From the NCBI RefSeq assembly GCF_002899455.1, contig NZ_PPFB01000001.1:1984001-2048000 (forward strand): a stretch of DNA of 64,000 nt, written 5' to 3'. A model generated the notes under the pieces. That model had not been told where the DNA came from. It was given only the letters and a program-made list of their open reading frames with translations, and did not search any database. Source of the DNA: Streptomyces sp. DH-12. GTDB lineage: Bacteria > Actinomycetota > Actinomycetes > Streptomycetales > Streptomycetaceae. This document shows, piece after piece, positions 34,873 to 43,761 of the stretch; the first letter of the stretch is position 1; every line of letters starts with the position of its first letter. Both the position numbers and the translations under genes were made by a program.

Positions 34873-36483
34873 ATGGGTCCACGGTTCACCGCGCACGTCG
34901 ACACCTTCGCCCGCGACCATCTCCCGCCACCGGACGAGCGGCCCGAGCTCCTCTTCGACCTGCCGGAGCTGCGCTACCCCGAGCGGCTGAACTGCGCCGC
35001 CGAGCTGCTGCACGGCCACCCCGACGACCGCCCGGCGTTCCGCACGCCCGACGGCGGGGTCTGGACGTACGGGGAGCTGCGCGCCCGGGTGGACCGGCTG
35101 GCCCACCTGCTCACCGGGGACCTCGGGGTGGTGCCCGGCAACCGGGTGCTGCTGCGCGGGCCCACCACGCCCTGGCTGGCCGCCTGCTGGCTGGCGGTGC
35201 TGAAGGCGGGCGCGGTCGCCGTCACCGTGCTGGCCCAGCAGCGGCCGCACGAGCTGGCCACCGTCTGCGCGCTCGCGAAGGTGCGGCACGCCCTGTGCGA
35301 CGCCCGCTCCCTCGACGACCTCGTCAAGGCGGAGGTCCCGGACCTGCGCATCGCCGCGTTCGGCGGCGACTCGCGCGACGACCTGCTGCACCGCCCGGCG
35401 CCCGGCGGCCCCTTCGACGCGGTGCCGACCGCCGCCGACGACGTCGCCCTGATCGCCTTCACCTCCGGCACCACCGGCCGGCCCAAGGGCTGCATGCACG
35501 TCCACCGGGACGTGCCGGCGATCGCGGACACCTTCTCCCGGCACGTCCTGAAGCCGGTCGCCGACGACGTGTTCGCCGGCAGCCCCCCGCTGGGCTTCAC
35601 CTTCGGCCTGGGCGGCCTGGTGGTGTTCCCGCTGCGCGCGGGCGCGAGCGCGCTGCTGCTCGAACAGGCCCGGCCCTCACAGCTGTTGGCGGCGATCGCC
35701 GAGCACCGGGTGTCGGTGCTGTTCACCGCGCCCACCGCCTACCGCGCCATGCTGGCCGAGGCGGACGGGCACGACCTCTCCAGCCTGCGCCGCTGCGTCT
35801 CGGCGGGCGAGAACCTGCCGGCCGCGACCTGGCACGCCTGGCACGACCGCACCGGGCTGCGCCTCATCAACGGCATCGGCGCCACCGAACTGCTGCACAT
35901 CTTCATCTCCGCCGCCGACGACGCCGCCCGCCCCGGCGCCACCGGCGTCCCGGTGCCCGGCTGGCAGGCGCGCGTGCAGGACGCGGGCGGCGTCCCGGTG
36001 CCCGACGGGCGGCCCGGACTGCTGGCGGTGCGCGGCCCCGTCGGCTGCCGCTACCTGGCCGACCCGCGCCAGCGGGACTACGTGCGGGACGGCTGGAACG
36101 TCACCGGCGACACGTACGTCCGCGACCCCGACGGCTACTTCCGGTACGTGGCGCGCGCCGACGACATGATCATCTCGGCCGGGTACAACATCGCCGGGCC
36201 GGAGGTCGAGGACGCCCTGCTGCGCCATCCGGACGTGGTGGAGGCGGCCGTGGTCGGGCGTCCCGACGAGGCGCGCGGCCAGGTCGTGGTGGCGTACGCG
36301 GTCCTCGAGGAGGGGGCCGAGCGGGACGCGGAGGCGCTGCGGGCCTTCGTGAAGTCGGAGCTGGCGCCCTACAAGTGCCCGCGGGAGATCGTCTTCCTGG
36401 ACGCGCTGCCGCGCACGGCCACCGGCAAGCTCCAGCGGTTCCGGCTGCGCACCGGCGCCGGCACCGGAGACGACCAGGGCTGA
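34873..36483 (+). CDS. AMP-dependent aryl-CoA ligase (2-aminobenzoate/benzoate-type)
   Basis: 536-aa adenylate-forming ligase. The AMP-binding P-loop is FTSGTTGRPKG (about residues 196-206), the A8 region WNVTGDTYVRDPDGYFRY, and the catalytic Lys near the end in PRTATGKLQRF. The N-terminus (ELLFDLPELRYPERLNCAAE) is that of the benzoate/2-aminobenzoate-CoA ligase family. It activates an aromatic acid to its CoA thioester, the first step for the rest of the cluster. It is transcribed away from the acyl-CoA dehydrogenase from a shared promoter region, and 34 bp before the PaaX regulator gene. Confidence 0.88.
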   Translation: MGPRFTAHVDTFARDHLPPPDERPELLFDLPELRYPERLNCAAELLHGHPDDRPAFRTPDGGVWTYGELRARVDRLAHLLTGDLGVVPGNRVLLRGPTTPWLAACWLAVLKAGAVAVTVLAQQRPHELATVCALAKVRHALCDARSLDDLVKAEVPDLRIAAFGGDSRDDLLHRPAPGGPFDAVPTAADDVALIAFTSGTTGRPKGCMHVHRDVPAIADTFSRHVLKPVADDVFAGSPPLGFTFGLGGLVVFPLRAGASALLLEQARPSQLLAAIAEHRVSVLFTAPTAYRAMLAEADGHDLSSLRRCVSAGENLPAATWHAWHDRTGLRLINGIGATELLHIFISAADDAARPGATGVPVPGWQARVQDAGGVPVPDGRPGLLAVRGPVGCRYLADPRQRDYVRDGWNVTGDTYVRDPDGYFRYVARADDMIISAGYNIAGPEVEDALLRHPDVVEAAVVGRPDEARGQVVVAYAVLEEGAERDAEALRAFVKSELAPYKCPREIVFLDALPRTATGKLQRFRLRTGAGTGDDQG

Positions 36484-36517
36484 TGCCGGGGAAGCGGGCC
36501 CACGGGCACGACCTAAG

Positions 36518-37363
36518 ATGATCAACGTGTCCGACCAGCATGCTCCACGGTCCCTCATCGTCACGCTCTACGGCGCCTACGGCCGGTTCGTGCCGGGCCC
36601 GGTGCCCGTCGCGGAGCTGATCCGGCTGCTGGCCGCCGTCGGCGTGGACGCCCCGTCCGTGCGTTCCTCCGTGTCCCGGCTCAAGCGCCGCGGACTGCTG
36701 CTCCCGGCCCGCACCGACCGGGGCGCGGCCGGCTACGAACTGTCGGATGAGGCACGCCAGTTGCTGGAGGACGGCGACCGCCGCATCTACGCCACCGCGC
36801 CGCCCGGCGACGAGGGCTGGGTGCTCGCGGTGTTCTCGGTGCCGGAGTCGGAGCGGCAGAAGCGGCACCTGCTGCGCTCCCGGCTGGCCGGTCTCGGCTT
36901 CGGCACGGCGGCGCCCGGCGTGTGGATCGCCCCTGCCCGGCTGTACGAGGAGACCCGGCACACCCTGGAGCGCCTGCGGCTCGACGGGTACGTCGACCTG
37001 TTCCGCGGCGAGCACCTCGGGTTCGCGCCCACGGCGGAGGCGGTGGCCCGCTGGTGGGACCTGAAGGCGATCGCGGAGCGGCACGAGGCGTTCCTGGAGC
37101 GGCACGCGCCGGTCCTGCGCGCCTGGGAGCGGCGCGCGGACACCCCGCCCGAGGAGGCCTACCGCGACTACCTCCTCGCCCTGGACTCCTGGCGCCACCT
37201 CCCCTACACCGACCCGGGCCTGCCCGCCGCCCTGCTCCCTCCGGACTGGCCCGGCACCCGCTCGGCGACCGTCTTCCGTGCCCTGCACGAGCGGCTGCGC
37301 GACGCGGGGGCGGAGTTCGCGCGCCCCTCGGCGGAGACCGGGGCAGGGGGCGGGGCGGACTGA
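36518..37363 (+). CDS. PaaX family transcriptional repressor
   Basis: 281-aa regulator. N-terminal winged helix (about 10-75; PSVRSSVSRLKRRGLLL), central PaaX domain (WVLAVFSVPESERQKRHLLR, then LAGLGFG) and C-terminal domain with YRDYLLALDSWRHLPYTDPG. PaaX proteins repress aryl-CoA catabolic genes and release DNA on binding the aryl-CoA. It probably acts on the operator repeated at 34808 and 40667. It is co-transcribed with the ligase gene. Confidence 0.9.
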   Translation: MINVSDQHAPRSLIVTLYGAYGRFVPGPVPVAELIRLLAAVGVDAPSVRSSVSRLKRRGLLLPARTDRGAAGYELSDEARQLLEDGDRRIYATAPPGDEGWVLAVFSVPESERQKRHLLRSRLAGLGFGTAAPGVWIAPARLYEETRHTLERLRLDGYVDLFRGEHLGFAPTAEAVARWWDLKAIAERHEAFLERHAPVLRAWERRADTPPEEAYRDYLLALDSWRHLPYTDPGLPAALLPPDWPGTRSATVFRALHERLRDAGAEFARPSAETGAGGGAD

Positions 37364-37378
37364 GGCGCGCCCCTGGCG

Positions 37379-39763
37379 TCACGCCCCGGGCGCCGGGACC
37401 TGCGCGAGCGGCAGGCCGGAGAGGGTGAGCCGGGGCTTGGGCGCGTCGGTGCGGCCGGTGCGCGGCGGGCGGCTGCCCGCCCGGTACTGCGGCGGCCAGA
37501 CCACGCCCGGGCCCTCGTAGCCCTGCTCGGCGGCCGCGTGCAGCGTCCAGTGCGGGTCGTACAGGTGCGGGCGGGCCAGCGCGCACAGGTCCGCGCGTCC
37601 GGCGAGGATCAGGGAGTTGACGTCGTCCCAGGAGGAGATCGCGCCGACCGCGATCACCGGGACGCGGGCCTCGTTGCGCACCCGGTCGGCGAACGGCGTC
37701 TGGTAGGAACGGCCGAACTCCGGTTCCTCGTCGGCGACGACCTGACCGGTGGACACGTCGATCGCGTCGGCCCCGTGCTCGGCGAAGGCACGGGCGACGG
37801 CGACCGCCTCCTGTGCCGTCGTGCCGCCCTCCGCCCAGTCGGTCGCGGAGATCCGCACGGTCATCGGCCGGTCCTCCGGCCACACCGCCCGCACCGCGTC
37901 GAACACCTCCAGCGGGAAGCGCAGCCGCTTCTCCAGCGAACCGCCGTAGGCGTCGGTGCGCCGGTTGGTCAGCGGCGACAGGAAGCCGGACAGCAGGTAG
38001 CCGTGCGCGCAGTGCAGTTCGAGCAGGTCGAATCCGGCCCGCGCGGCACGCACCGCGGCGGCCGCGAACTGCTCGCGCAGGTCGGTGAGGTGCGCGCGGG
38101 ACAGTTCACGGGGTGTCTGGCTGCCCGGCTTGTACGGCAGCGGGGAGGCGGCGACGAGGGGCCAGTTGCCGTCGTCCAGCGGCTCGTCCATGCCCTCCCA
38201 CATCCGCTTGGTCGAGCCCTTGCGGCCGCTGTGGCCGAGCTGGACACCGATGGCCGTGCCGGGCGCGCGGGTGTGCACGAAGTCGGTGATCCGCCGCCAC
38301 GCCTCCGCCTGCCGTCCGCTCCACAGGCCGGCGCAGCCGGGGGTGATGCGGCCCTCCGGGCCGACGCACACCATCTCGGTCATCACCAGCCCCGCGCCGC
38401 CCAGCGCGCGGGCGCCGAGGTGGACGAGGTGGAAGTCGCCGGGCAGGCCGTCGGCCGCCGAGTACATGTCCATCGGCGAGACCACCACGCGGTTGCGCAG
38501 GGTGAGTCCGCGCAGCCGGAACGGGGTGAACATCGGGGGCGTCCCCGGCGGGCAGCCGAACTCGCGCTCCACGGCCTCGGTGAACCGGGCGTCGCGCAGC
38601 CGCAGGTTGTCGTGGGTGACCCGGCGGCTGCGGGTGAGCAGGTTGAAGGCGAACCGGCGGGGCGGCTGGTGCAGATAGAGGGCGAGGTTCTCGAACCACT
38701 CCAGGCTGGCGCGGGCCGCGCGCTGGGTGGAGGCGACGACCGGCCGCCGTTCCGTCTCGTAGGCGTGGAGGGCGTCGGTGAGCGTGGGCCGCTCGCTCAG
38801 GCAGGCCGCGAGGGCGAGCGCGTCCTCCACGGCGAGCTTGGTGCCGGAGCCGATGGAGAAGTGGGCGGTGTGGGCGGCGTCGCCGAGCAGCACGACGTTG
38901 CCGTGCGACCAGCGTTCGTTGACGACCGTGCGGAAGGTGGTCCAGGCGGAGTTGTGGGAGCGCAGGGGGCGGCCGCCGAGCGCGTCGGCGAAGATCTTGG
39001 CGCAGCGTCCGACGGACTCGGTCCCGTCGGCCTCGTCGAACCCTGCGGCCCGCCACACCTCTTCGCGCATCTCCACGATCACGGTGGAGGCGTCGGCGGA
39101 GAAGGGGTAGCCGTGGAGCTGCATCACGCCGTGTTCGGTCTCGGCGATCTCGAAGCGGAAGGCGTCGAAGGGGAAGTCGGCGGCCAGCCAGATGTAGCGG
39201 CAGCGGTGTTCGGTGATCCGGGGCCGGAACGCGTCCGCGAAGGCCGTGCGCGTGGTGCTGTGCACGCCGTCGGCGGCGATCACCAGGTCGTGGGTCTGTG
39301 CGAGGCGGGCCGGGTCGGGGGCCTCTTCGCGGAAGCGGAGTGCGACGCCGAGGGAGCGGCAGCGGTCGTGCAGGATCTCCAGCAGGCGGCGCCGGCCGAG
39401 GGCGGCGAAGCCGTGTCCTCCGGAGGTGTGGCGGGCGCCCCGGTGGACGATGTCGATGTCGTCCCAGCGGACGAATTCCGCCTGGAGGGCGGAGTGGACC
39501 TCCGGATCCGCGTGTTCGATGCCGCCGAGGGTCTCGTCGGAGAGGACCACTCCGAAGCCGAAGGTGTCGTCCGGGGCGTTGCGTTCCCAGACGGTGACGT
39601 CCCGGTCCGGCTGGAGCCGTTTCAGGAGGGCGGCGGCGTAGAGGCCTCCTGGGCCTCCTCCTACGACCGCCACGCGCAGGGGGCGGTGCGCGGTGTTCGG
39701 CGGGTGCGGGTCCGTCGTGGTCGCTCGTGCGGTTCCCCGCGCCCCTGAGGGGGTCGTCAGCAT
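37379..39763 (-). CDS. Bifunctional salicylyl-CoA 5-hydroxylase / old-yellow-enzyme oxidoreductase (2-aminobenzoyl-CoA monooxygenase/reductase-like)
   Basis: 794-aa fusion. N-terminal FAD monooxygenase (about 28-400): GGGPGGLYAAALLKR, then a conserved DG near 140 (AADGVHSTTRTAF), and VVLLGDAAHTAHFSIGSGTK. C-terminal FMN old-yellow-enzyme domain (about 410-770): MFTPFRLRGLTLRNRVVVSP, then LELHCAHGYLLSGFLSP and a conserved NRRTDAYGGS. The fusion matches salicylyl-CoA 5-hydroxylase and 2-aminobenzoyl-CoA monooxygenase/reductase, which hydroxylate and then reduce the ring. The ATG at 39763 is preferred, with GGAGG 8 bp upstream; a GTG at 39772 gives a GTGA overlap but leaves no spacing. Confidence 0.88.
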   Translation of the reverse strand: MLTTPSGARGTARATTTDPHPPNTAHRPLRVAVVGGGPGGLYAAALLKRLQPDRDVTVWERNAPDDTFGFGVVLSDETLGGIEHADPEVHSALQAEFVRWDDIDIVHRGARHTSGGHGFAALGRRRLLEILHDRCRSLGVALRFREEAPDPARLAQTHDLVIAADGVHSTTRTAFADAFRPRITEHRCRYIWLAADFPFDAFRFEIAETEHGVMQLHGYPFSADASTVIVEMREEVWRAAGFDEADGTESVGRCAKIFADALGGRPLRSHNSAWTTFRTVVNERWSHGNVVLLGDAAHTAHFSIGSGTKLAVEDALALAACLSERPTLTDALHAYETERRPVVASTQRAARASLEWFENLALYLHQPPRRFAFNLLTRSRRVTHDNLRLRDARFTEAVEREFGCPPGTPPMFTPFRLRGLTLRNRVVVSPMDMYSAADGLPGDFHLVHLGARALGGAGLVMTEMVCVGPEGRITPGCAGLWSGRQAEAWRRITDFVHTRAPGTAIGVQLGHSGRKGSTKRMWEGMDEPLDDGNWPLVAASPLPYKPGSQTPRELSRAHLTDLREQFAAAAVRAARAGFDLLELHCAHGYLLSGFLSPLTNRRTDAYGGSLEKRLRFPLEVFDAVRAVWPEDRPMTVRISATDWAEGGTTAQEAVAVARAFAEHGADAIDVSTGQVVADEEPEFGRSYQTPFADRVRNEARVPVIAVGAISSWDDVNSLILAGRADLCALARPHLYDPHWTLHAAAEQGYEGPGVVWPPQYRAGSRPPRTGRTDAPKPRLTLSGLPLAQVPAPGA

Positions 39764-39768
39764 CGGGG

Positions 39769-40596
39769 TCACCTCCCCCGCCACTTCGGAGGGCGCTTCT
39801 GCGTGAAGGCCGCGTGGAACTCGGCGTAGTCCTCGCCGGTCATCAGGAGGGCCTGGGTGGACGCGTCCAGTTCGACCGCCGCCGCGAGCGGCATGTCCAG
39901 TTCGGCCGTGAGCAGGGCCTTGGTCCGGGCGTGGGCCAGGGCGGGGCCGTCGGCGAGGCGGCGGGCCAGCTCGCGGGCCGCCGGGTCCGCGCCGCCCTCC
40001 TCGGCGAGCGCGCTGACCAGGCCGATCCGCTCGGCCTCCGGGGCGTGCACCGGCTCGCCCAGCATCAGCAGGCGGGTGGCGTGGCCCAGGCCGACGACCC
40101 GGGGCAGCAGGTAGGCCGCGCCCATGTCGCCGCCGGACAGGCCGACCCGGGTGAACAGGAAGGCGAAGCGGGCGGTGGGGTCGGCGACCCGGAAGTCCGC
40201 GGCCAGGGCGAGGACCGCGCCCGCGCCCGCCGCCACCCCGTGCACCGCGGCGATCACCGGGAACGGGCACTCCCGCAGCGCCCGCACGACCTGGCCGGTC
40301 ATCCGGTTGAAGTCGAGGAGCTGGGCGGTGTCCATGGAGAGGGTCGCGCCGATGATCTCGTCGACGTCGCCGCCGGAGCAGAAGCCGCGGCCCTCGCCGC
40401 CCAGCACCAGGGCGCGGACGGCCCGCTCCCGGGACAGCTCGGCGAGCAGGTCGCGCAGGTCGGCGTAGGCGCCGAAGGTGAGCGCGTTCAGCTTGTCGGG
40501 GCGGGCGAGGGTGACGTGGGCGACGCCGTCGGCGAGCTCGACGCGCAGATGCTCCCAGCGCGCGGTGCGGGCGGCGGAGCCGGTGAAGGGACTCAT
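39769..40596 (-). CDS. Enoyl-CoA hydratase/isomerase family protein
   Basis: 275-aa crotonase-fold enzyme. Oxyanion-hole segments are EGRGFCSGGDVDEI (about residues 69-82) and PVIAAVHGVAAGAGAVLALA (about 112-131). It hydrates or isomerises an enoyl-CoA. It is first in the transcript with the bifunctional monooxygenase, whose start lies just before its stop; the two are coupled. The promoter at 40650-40679 matches that of the acyl-CoA dehydrogenase. Confidence 0.9.
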   Translation of the reverse strand: MSPFTGSAARTARWEHLRVELADGVAHVTLARPDKLNALTFGAYADLRDLLAELSRERAVRALVLGGEGRGFCSGGDVDEIIGATLSMDTAQLLDFNRMTGQVVRALRECPFPVIAAVHGVAAGAGAVLALAADFRVADPTARFAFLFTRVGLSGGDMGAAYLLPRVVGLGHATRLLMLGEPVHAPEAERIGLVSALAEEGGADPAARELARRLADGPALAHARTKALLTAELDMPLAAAVELDASTQALLMTGEDYAEFHAAFTQKRPPKWRGR

Positions 40597-40649
40597 GAGG
40601 GCGGCCTCCTCGGGCGGGCACTGCGCGGCTCAGTGAGGTCTGCTCCTCG

Positions 40650-40679
40650 AAGTTATCACCGGTTGGTGACTGTCGTCAT
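40650..40679 (-). promoter_or_regulatory. Promoter with TGAC-N4-GTCA operator, second copy
   Basis: Minus-strand -35 ATGACG (40674-40679), 18-bp spacer and -10 TAACTT (40650-40655), with palindrome TGACTGTCGTCA at 40667-40678 over the -35. Element spacing is identical to the leftward promoter at 34791-34820. Confidence 0.6.
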
Positions 40680-40894
40680 GAGTGCGCGATACGCCGCTCG
40701 GGCGCCGTCACGCGCGTCACGGGCCCTCGACGCGCCGGTGACGGGACGGACGGGCGGGCGGGCGATGCGGCGCGCCCGCGCGGACAGGCCGCGGACGCCG
40801 GGGCGCGGCGGGGCTCCGGCGCCACCCCCTCCCGGGGGCGGGGCCGGGCGACGCGCGCCGTACCATGGGCACGCGAACACGGAGCGCCCGCTCC

Positions 40895-41335
40895 ATGAAC
40901 GGAACCACTGTGCACGAACCCCCCGCCCCCGCCTCCTGGCGCGTCGCGCTGCCGCACACGACCGCGGCCGTGCCCGTCGCGCGTGCCCTGGTGCGCACCG
41001 CGCTGGCCGAGCGGGAGCACTCCGCCGACTGCGACACGGCGGAGCTGCTGACGGCGGAGCTGGTGGCGAACGCCGTGGAGCACACCTCCGGCGCCACCCC
41101 GATCGAGCTGGTCCTGCGGCTGCTGCCGAGCGGCTTCCAGGTGGAGGTGCACGACGCGGACCCGGAGCCGCCCGGCGACCTCACCCGCCCCGACCTGGAG
41201 CTGCCCGACCCGTGGCAGGAGCACGGGCGCGGGCTGCTGCTGATCCGCACGCTCAGCTCGTCGTGCGGGCACCGCCCCACCGAGTCCGGCAAGGCGGTGT
41301 GGTTCCGGCTGCCCGGGCAGCGGCGCCCGGTCTGA
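40895..41335 (+). CDS. ATP-binding protein, HATPase_c_2 (anti-sigma regulatory factor-like)
   Basis: 146-aa GHKL-fold protein. N-box ELLTAELVANAVEHTSG and G-box HGRGLLLIRTLSSS near the C-terminus. It is the second such protein in the window, and no partner gene is adjacent. The start is uncertain: ATG 40895 is used, and ATG 40865 in the same frame is possible. Confidence 0.83.
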   Translation: MNGTTVHEPPAPASWRVALPHTTAAVPVARALVRTALAEREHSADCDTAELLTAELVANAVEHTSGATPIELVLRLLPSGFQVEVHDADPEPPGDLTRPDLELPDPWQEHGRGLLLIRTLSSSCGHRPTESGKAVWFRLPGQRRPV

Positions 41336-41344
41336 CGCGGACCC

Positions 41345-42352
41345 TCAGGCGAGGGTGGCGACCAGGACCGCCTTGATGGTGTGCATGCGGTTCTCGGCCT
41401 CGTCGAAGACCAGCGAGTGCGGCGACTCGAACACCTCGTCGGTCACCTCCAGCGACTCCAGGCCGTGCGCCTCGTACACGTCCCGCCCGACCGCGGTGCC
41501 CAGGTCGTGGAAGGCCGGCAGGCAGTGCAGGAAGCCGACGTCCGGGTTGCCGGTGGCGCGCAGCACGTCCATGGTCACCGCGTACGGCGCGAGGGCGGCG
41601 ATCCGCTCGCCCCAGACCTCCTTGGGCTCCCCCATGGACACCCACACGTCGGTGGCGACGAAGTCGGCGCCCGCCACGCCCTCGGCGATCTCCTCGGTGA
41701 GGGTGATCCGGGCCCCGCCGACGGCGGCCAGCTCGCGGGCGCGGTCGACGACCTCCTGCGCGGGCCAGTACGTCTTGGGGGCGACGATGCGCACGTCCAT
41801 GCCCAGCAGGGCCGCGGTGACCAGGTAGGAGTTGCCCATGTTGAAGCGGGCGTCACCGAGGTAGGCGAAGGCGATCTCGGTGAGCGGCTTGTCGCTGTGC
41901 TCGGTCATGGTGAGCACGTCGGCGAGCATCTGGGTGGGGTGCCAGTCGTCGGTGAGCCCGTTGTAGACGGGCACGCCCGCGTACGCGGCCAGCTCCTCGA
42001 CCTTGGCCTGGCTGTCGCCCCGGTACTCGATCCCGTCGTACATCCGGCCCAGCACGCGGGCGGTGTCCTTCACCGACTCCTTGTGGCCCATCTGCGAGCC
42101 GGAGGGGTCGAGGTACGTCGTCGAGGCCCCCTGGTCGGCGGCGGCGACCTCGAAGGCGCAGCGGGTGCGGGTCGAGGTCTTCTCGAAGATCAGCGCGATG
42201 TTCTTCCCGCGCAGGTACGGCGTCTCGGTCCCGGCCCGCTTGGCGGCCTTCAGCTCCGCGGCCAGCTCCAGCAGGCCGCGGAACTCCTCCGCGGTGAAGT
42301 CGGCCTCCTTGAGGAAGTGACGGCCGGCGAGGGGGGTCGGGACTGTCGCCAT
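41345..42352 (-). CDS. argF: Ornithine carbamoyltransferase
   Basis: 335-aa cytosolic enzyme: carbamoyl phosphate + ornithine to citrulline + phosphate (anabolic), or the reverse in arginine catabolism. Carbamoyl-phosphate site STRTRCAFE (about residues 60-68), [17 protein letters not shown], and the ornithine site HCLPAFHD (about 275-282). It lies 72 bp downstream of arginine deiminase on the same strand, which suggests the catabolic arginine-deiminase role (arcB). However, no carbamate kinase or arginine/ornithine antiporter is nearby, so the direction is open. The spacer has direct repeats that may be regulatory. Confidence 0.95.
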   Translation of the reverse strand: MATVPTPLAGRHFLKEADFTAEEFRGLLELAAELKAAKRAGTETPYLRGKNIALIFEKTSTRTRCAFEVAAADQGASTTYLDPSGSQMGHKESVKDTARVLGRMYDGIEYRGDSQAKVEELAAYAGVPVYNGLTDDWHPTQMLADVLTMTEHSDKPLTEIAFAYLGDARFNMGNSYLVTAALLGMDVRIVAPKTYWPAQEVVDRARELAAVGGARITLTEEIAEGVAGADFVATDVWVSMGEPKEVWGERIAALAPYAVTMDVLRATGNPDVGFLHCLPAFHDLGTAVGRDVYEAHGLESLEVTDEVFESPHSLVFDEAENRMHTIKAVLVATLA

Positions 42353-42387
42353 GGGGCGCTCCAGGACTGGGGGACACGAACCATGGA

Positions 42388-42416
42388 AGTCTATACGATG
42401 AGCCGTAATTCTATAC
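42388..42416 (-). promoter_or_regulatory. Direct repeats in the arcA-argF spacer, possible promoter/operator
   Basis: The 9-mer A(G/T)TCTATAC occurs at 42388-42396 and 42408-42416, exactly 20 bp apart (two helical turns). On the minus strand each copy reads GTATAGA(A/C)T and contains a TANNNT -10-like hexamer. The spacer is strikingly AT-rich for this genome. It could be a dedicated argF promoter, or an ArgR-type site, though it does not closely match the ARG-box. Confidence 0.4.
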
Positions 42417-42424
42417 AGTGCCCC

Positions 42425-43657
42425 TCATACGGCGTCCCGCTCGACCGGGCAGCTCATGCAGCGCGGTCCGCCCCGGCCCCGGCCCAGCTCGCTGCCCGGG
42501 ATCTCTATCACCTCGATGCCCTGTTTCCGCAGGTGGGTGTTTGTGGTGACGTTCCGCTCGTAGGCGACGACCACGCCCGGCTCGACGGCGAGCACGTTGC
42601 AGCCGTCGTCCCACTGCTCCCGCTCGGCCGCGTGCACGTCCTGGGTCGCGGTGAGCACCCGGATCTCGCTCAGGCCGAGCGCGGCGGCGATCGCCCGGTG
42701 CATGTGCTCCGGCGGATGGTCGGTGACCTTCAGCTCCTTCTCGTCGACGCCCGGCTCGATGGTGTACGAGCGGAGCATGCCGAGGCCCGCGTACTGGGTG
42801 AAGGTGTCGCCGTCGACCATGGTCATCACGGTGTCGAGATGCATCAGGGCGCGTCTCTTCGGCATGTCGAGGGCGACGATGGTGCGCGCCGAGCCCGCCG
42901 CGAACAGCTTGTGCGCGAGCATCTCCACGGCCTGCGGGGTGGTCCGCTCGCTCATCCCGATCAGCACCGCGCCGTTGCCGATCACCAGCACGTCCCCGCC
43001 CTCGATGGTGGACGGGTAGTCGGCCTGCCCCTCGGACCAGAGGGGGAAGGACGCGTCCCGGAACAGCGGGTGGTGCCGGTAGATCGCCTCGAAGTGCACG
43101 GTCTCGCGCTGCCGGGCCGGCCACCGCATGGCGTTGATGGCGACGCCGTCGTAGATCCAGGCGGAGGTGTCGCGGGTGAAGAGGTGGTTGGGCAGCGGGC
43201 GGAGCAGGAAGTCGTCCAGCTCCATCACGTGGAAGCGCACGGAGACCGGCTCGGCGTGGGAGTCGAGGAACTCCCGCTTGGTCATCCCGCCGACCAGCGC
43301 CTCGGCCAGCTCCCGCGCGGGCAGCGCCTCGAACGCGGCGCGCAGGTGGTCGGTGGCCAGCGGGCCGTACTCCTTCTCGTCGAAGACCCGGTCCAGCACG
43401 AGCGCGCGCGCCTCGGGCAGCTCCAGCGTCTCGGTGAGCAGGTCGCCGAAGAGGTGGACGGCGACGCCCCGGTCGCGCAGCACGTCCGCGAAGCCGTCGT
43501 GCTCCGCGCGCGCTCGGCGCACCCAGAGCACGTCGTCGAAGAGCAGTGCGTCCTTGTTGCTCGGGGTGAGCCTTTTGAGCTCGAGATCGGGCCGGTGCAG
43601 GATGACGCGGCGCAGCCGCCCGACCTCGGAGTCGACGTGGTAGGTCATGCCTTCCAT
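42425..43657 (-). CDS. arcA: Arginine deiminase
   Basis: 410-aa guanidino-modifying enzyme: arginine to citrulline + ammonia. Catalytic motifs: FTRDTSAW with the Asp after Arg (about 165-172), [11 protein letters not shown] (about 222-232), [12 protein letters not shown] with the catalytic His/Asp (about 273-284), and the nucleophile Cys in [10 protein letters not shown] at the C-terminus. Typical length. It probably runs with ornithine carbamoyltransferase. A start at ATG 43648 ([10 protein letters not shown]) is equally plausible. Confidence 0.95.
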   Translation of the reverse strand: MEGMTYHVDSEVGRLRRVILHRPDLELKRLTPSNKDALLFDDVLWVRRARAEHDGFADVLRDRGVAVHLFGDLLTETLELPEARALVLDRVFDEKEYGPLATDHLRAAFEALPARELAEALVGGMTKREFLDSHAEPVSVRFHVMELDDFLLRPLPNHLFTRDTSAWIYDGVAINAMRWPARQRETVHFEAIYRHHPLFRDASFPLWSEGQADYPSTIEGGDVLVIGNGAVLIGMSERTTPQAVEMLAHKLFAAGSARTIVALDMPKRRALMHLDTVMTMVDGDTFTQYAGLGMLRSYTIEPGVDEKELKVTDHPPEHMHRAIAAALGLSEIRVLTATQDVHAAEREQWDDGCNVLAVEPGVVVAYERNVTTNTHLRKQGIEVIEIPGSELGRGRGGPRCMSCPVERDAV

Positions 43658-43761
43658 CCTGACCGCCCCGGCCCGGGTTCATCCCTGCCCCCGCCGAATC
43701 CCGTCCGCCGCGCGCGGGACCGCGGCGGGGGCGGAGGGTCACGCCTCCGTCCCCGCCCGCC

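Noticed and set aside
37538..39748. 736-codon plus-strand frame opposite the bifunctional monooxygenase
   Set aside because: Shadow frame; the minus strand carries FAD and FMN signatures.
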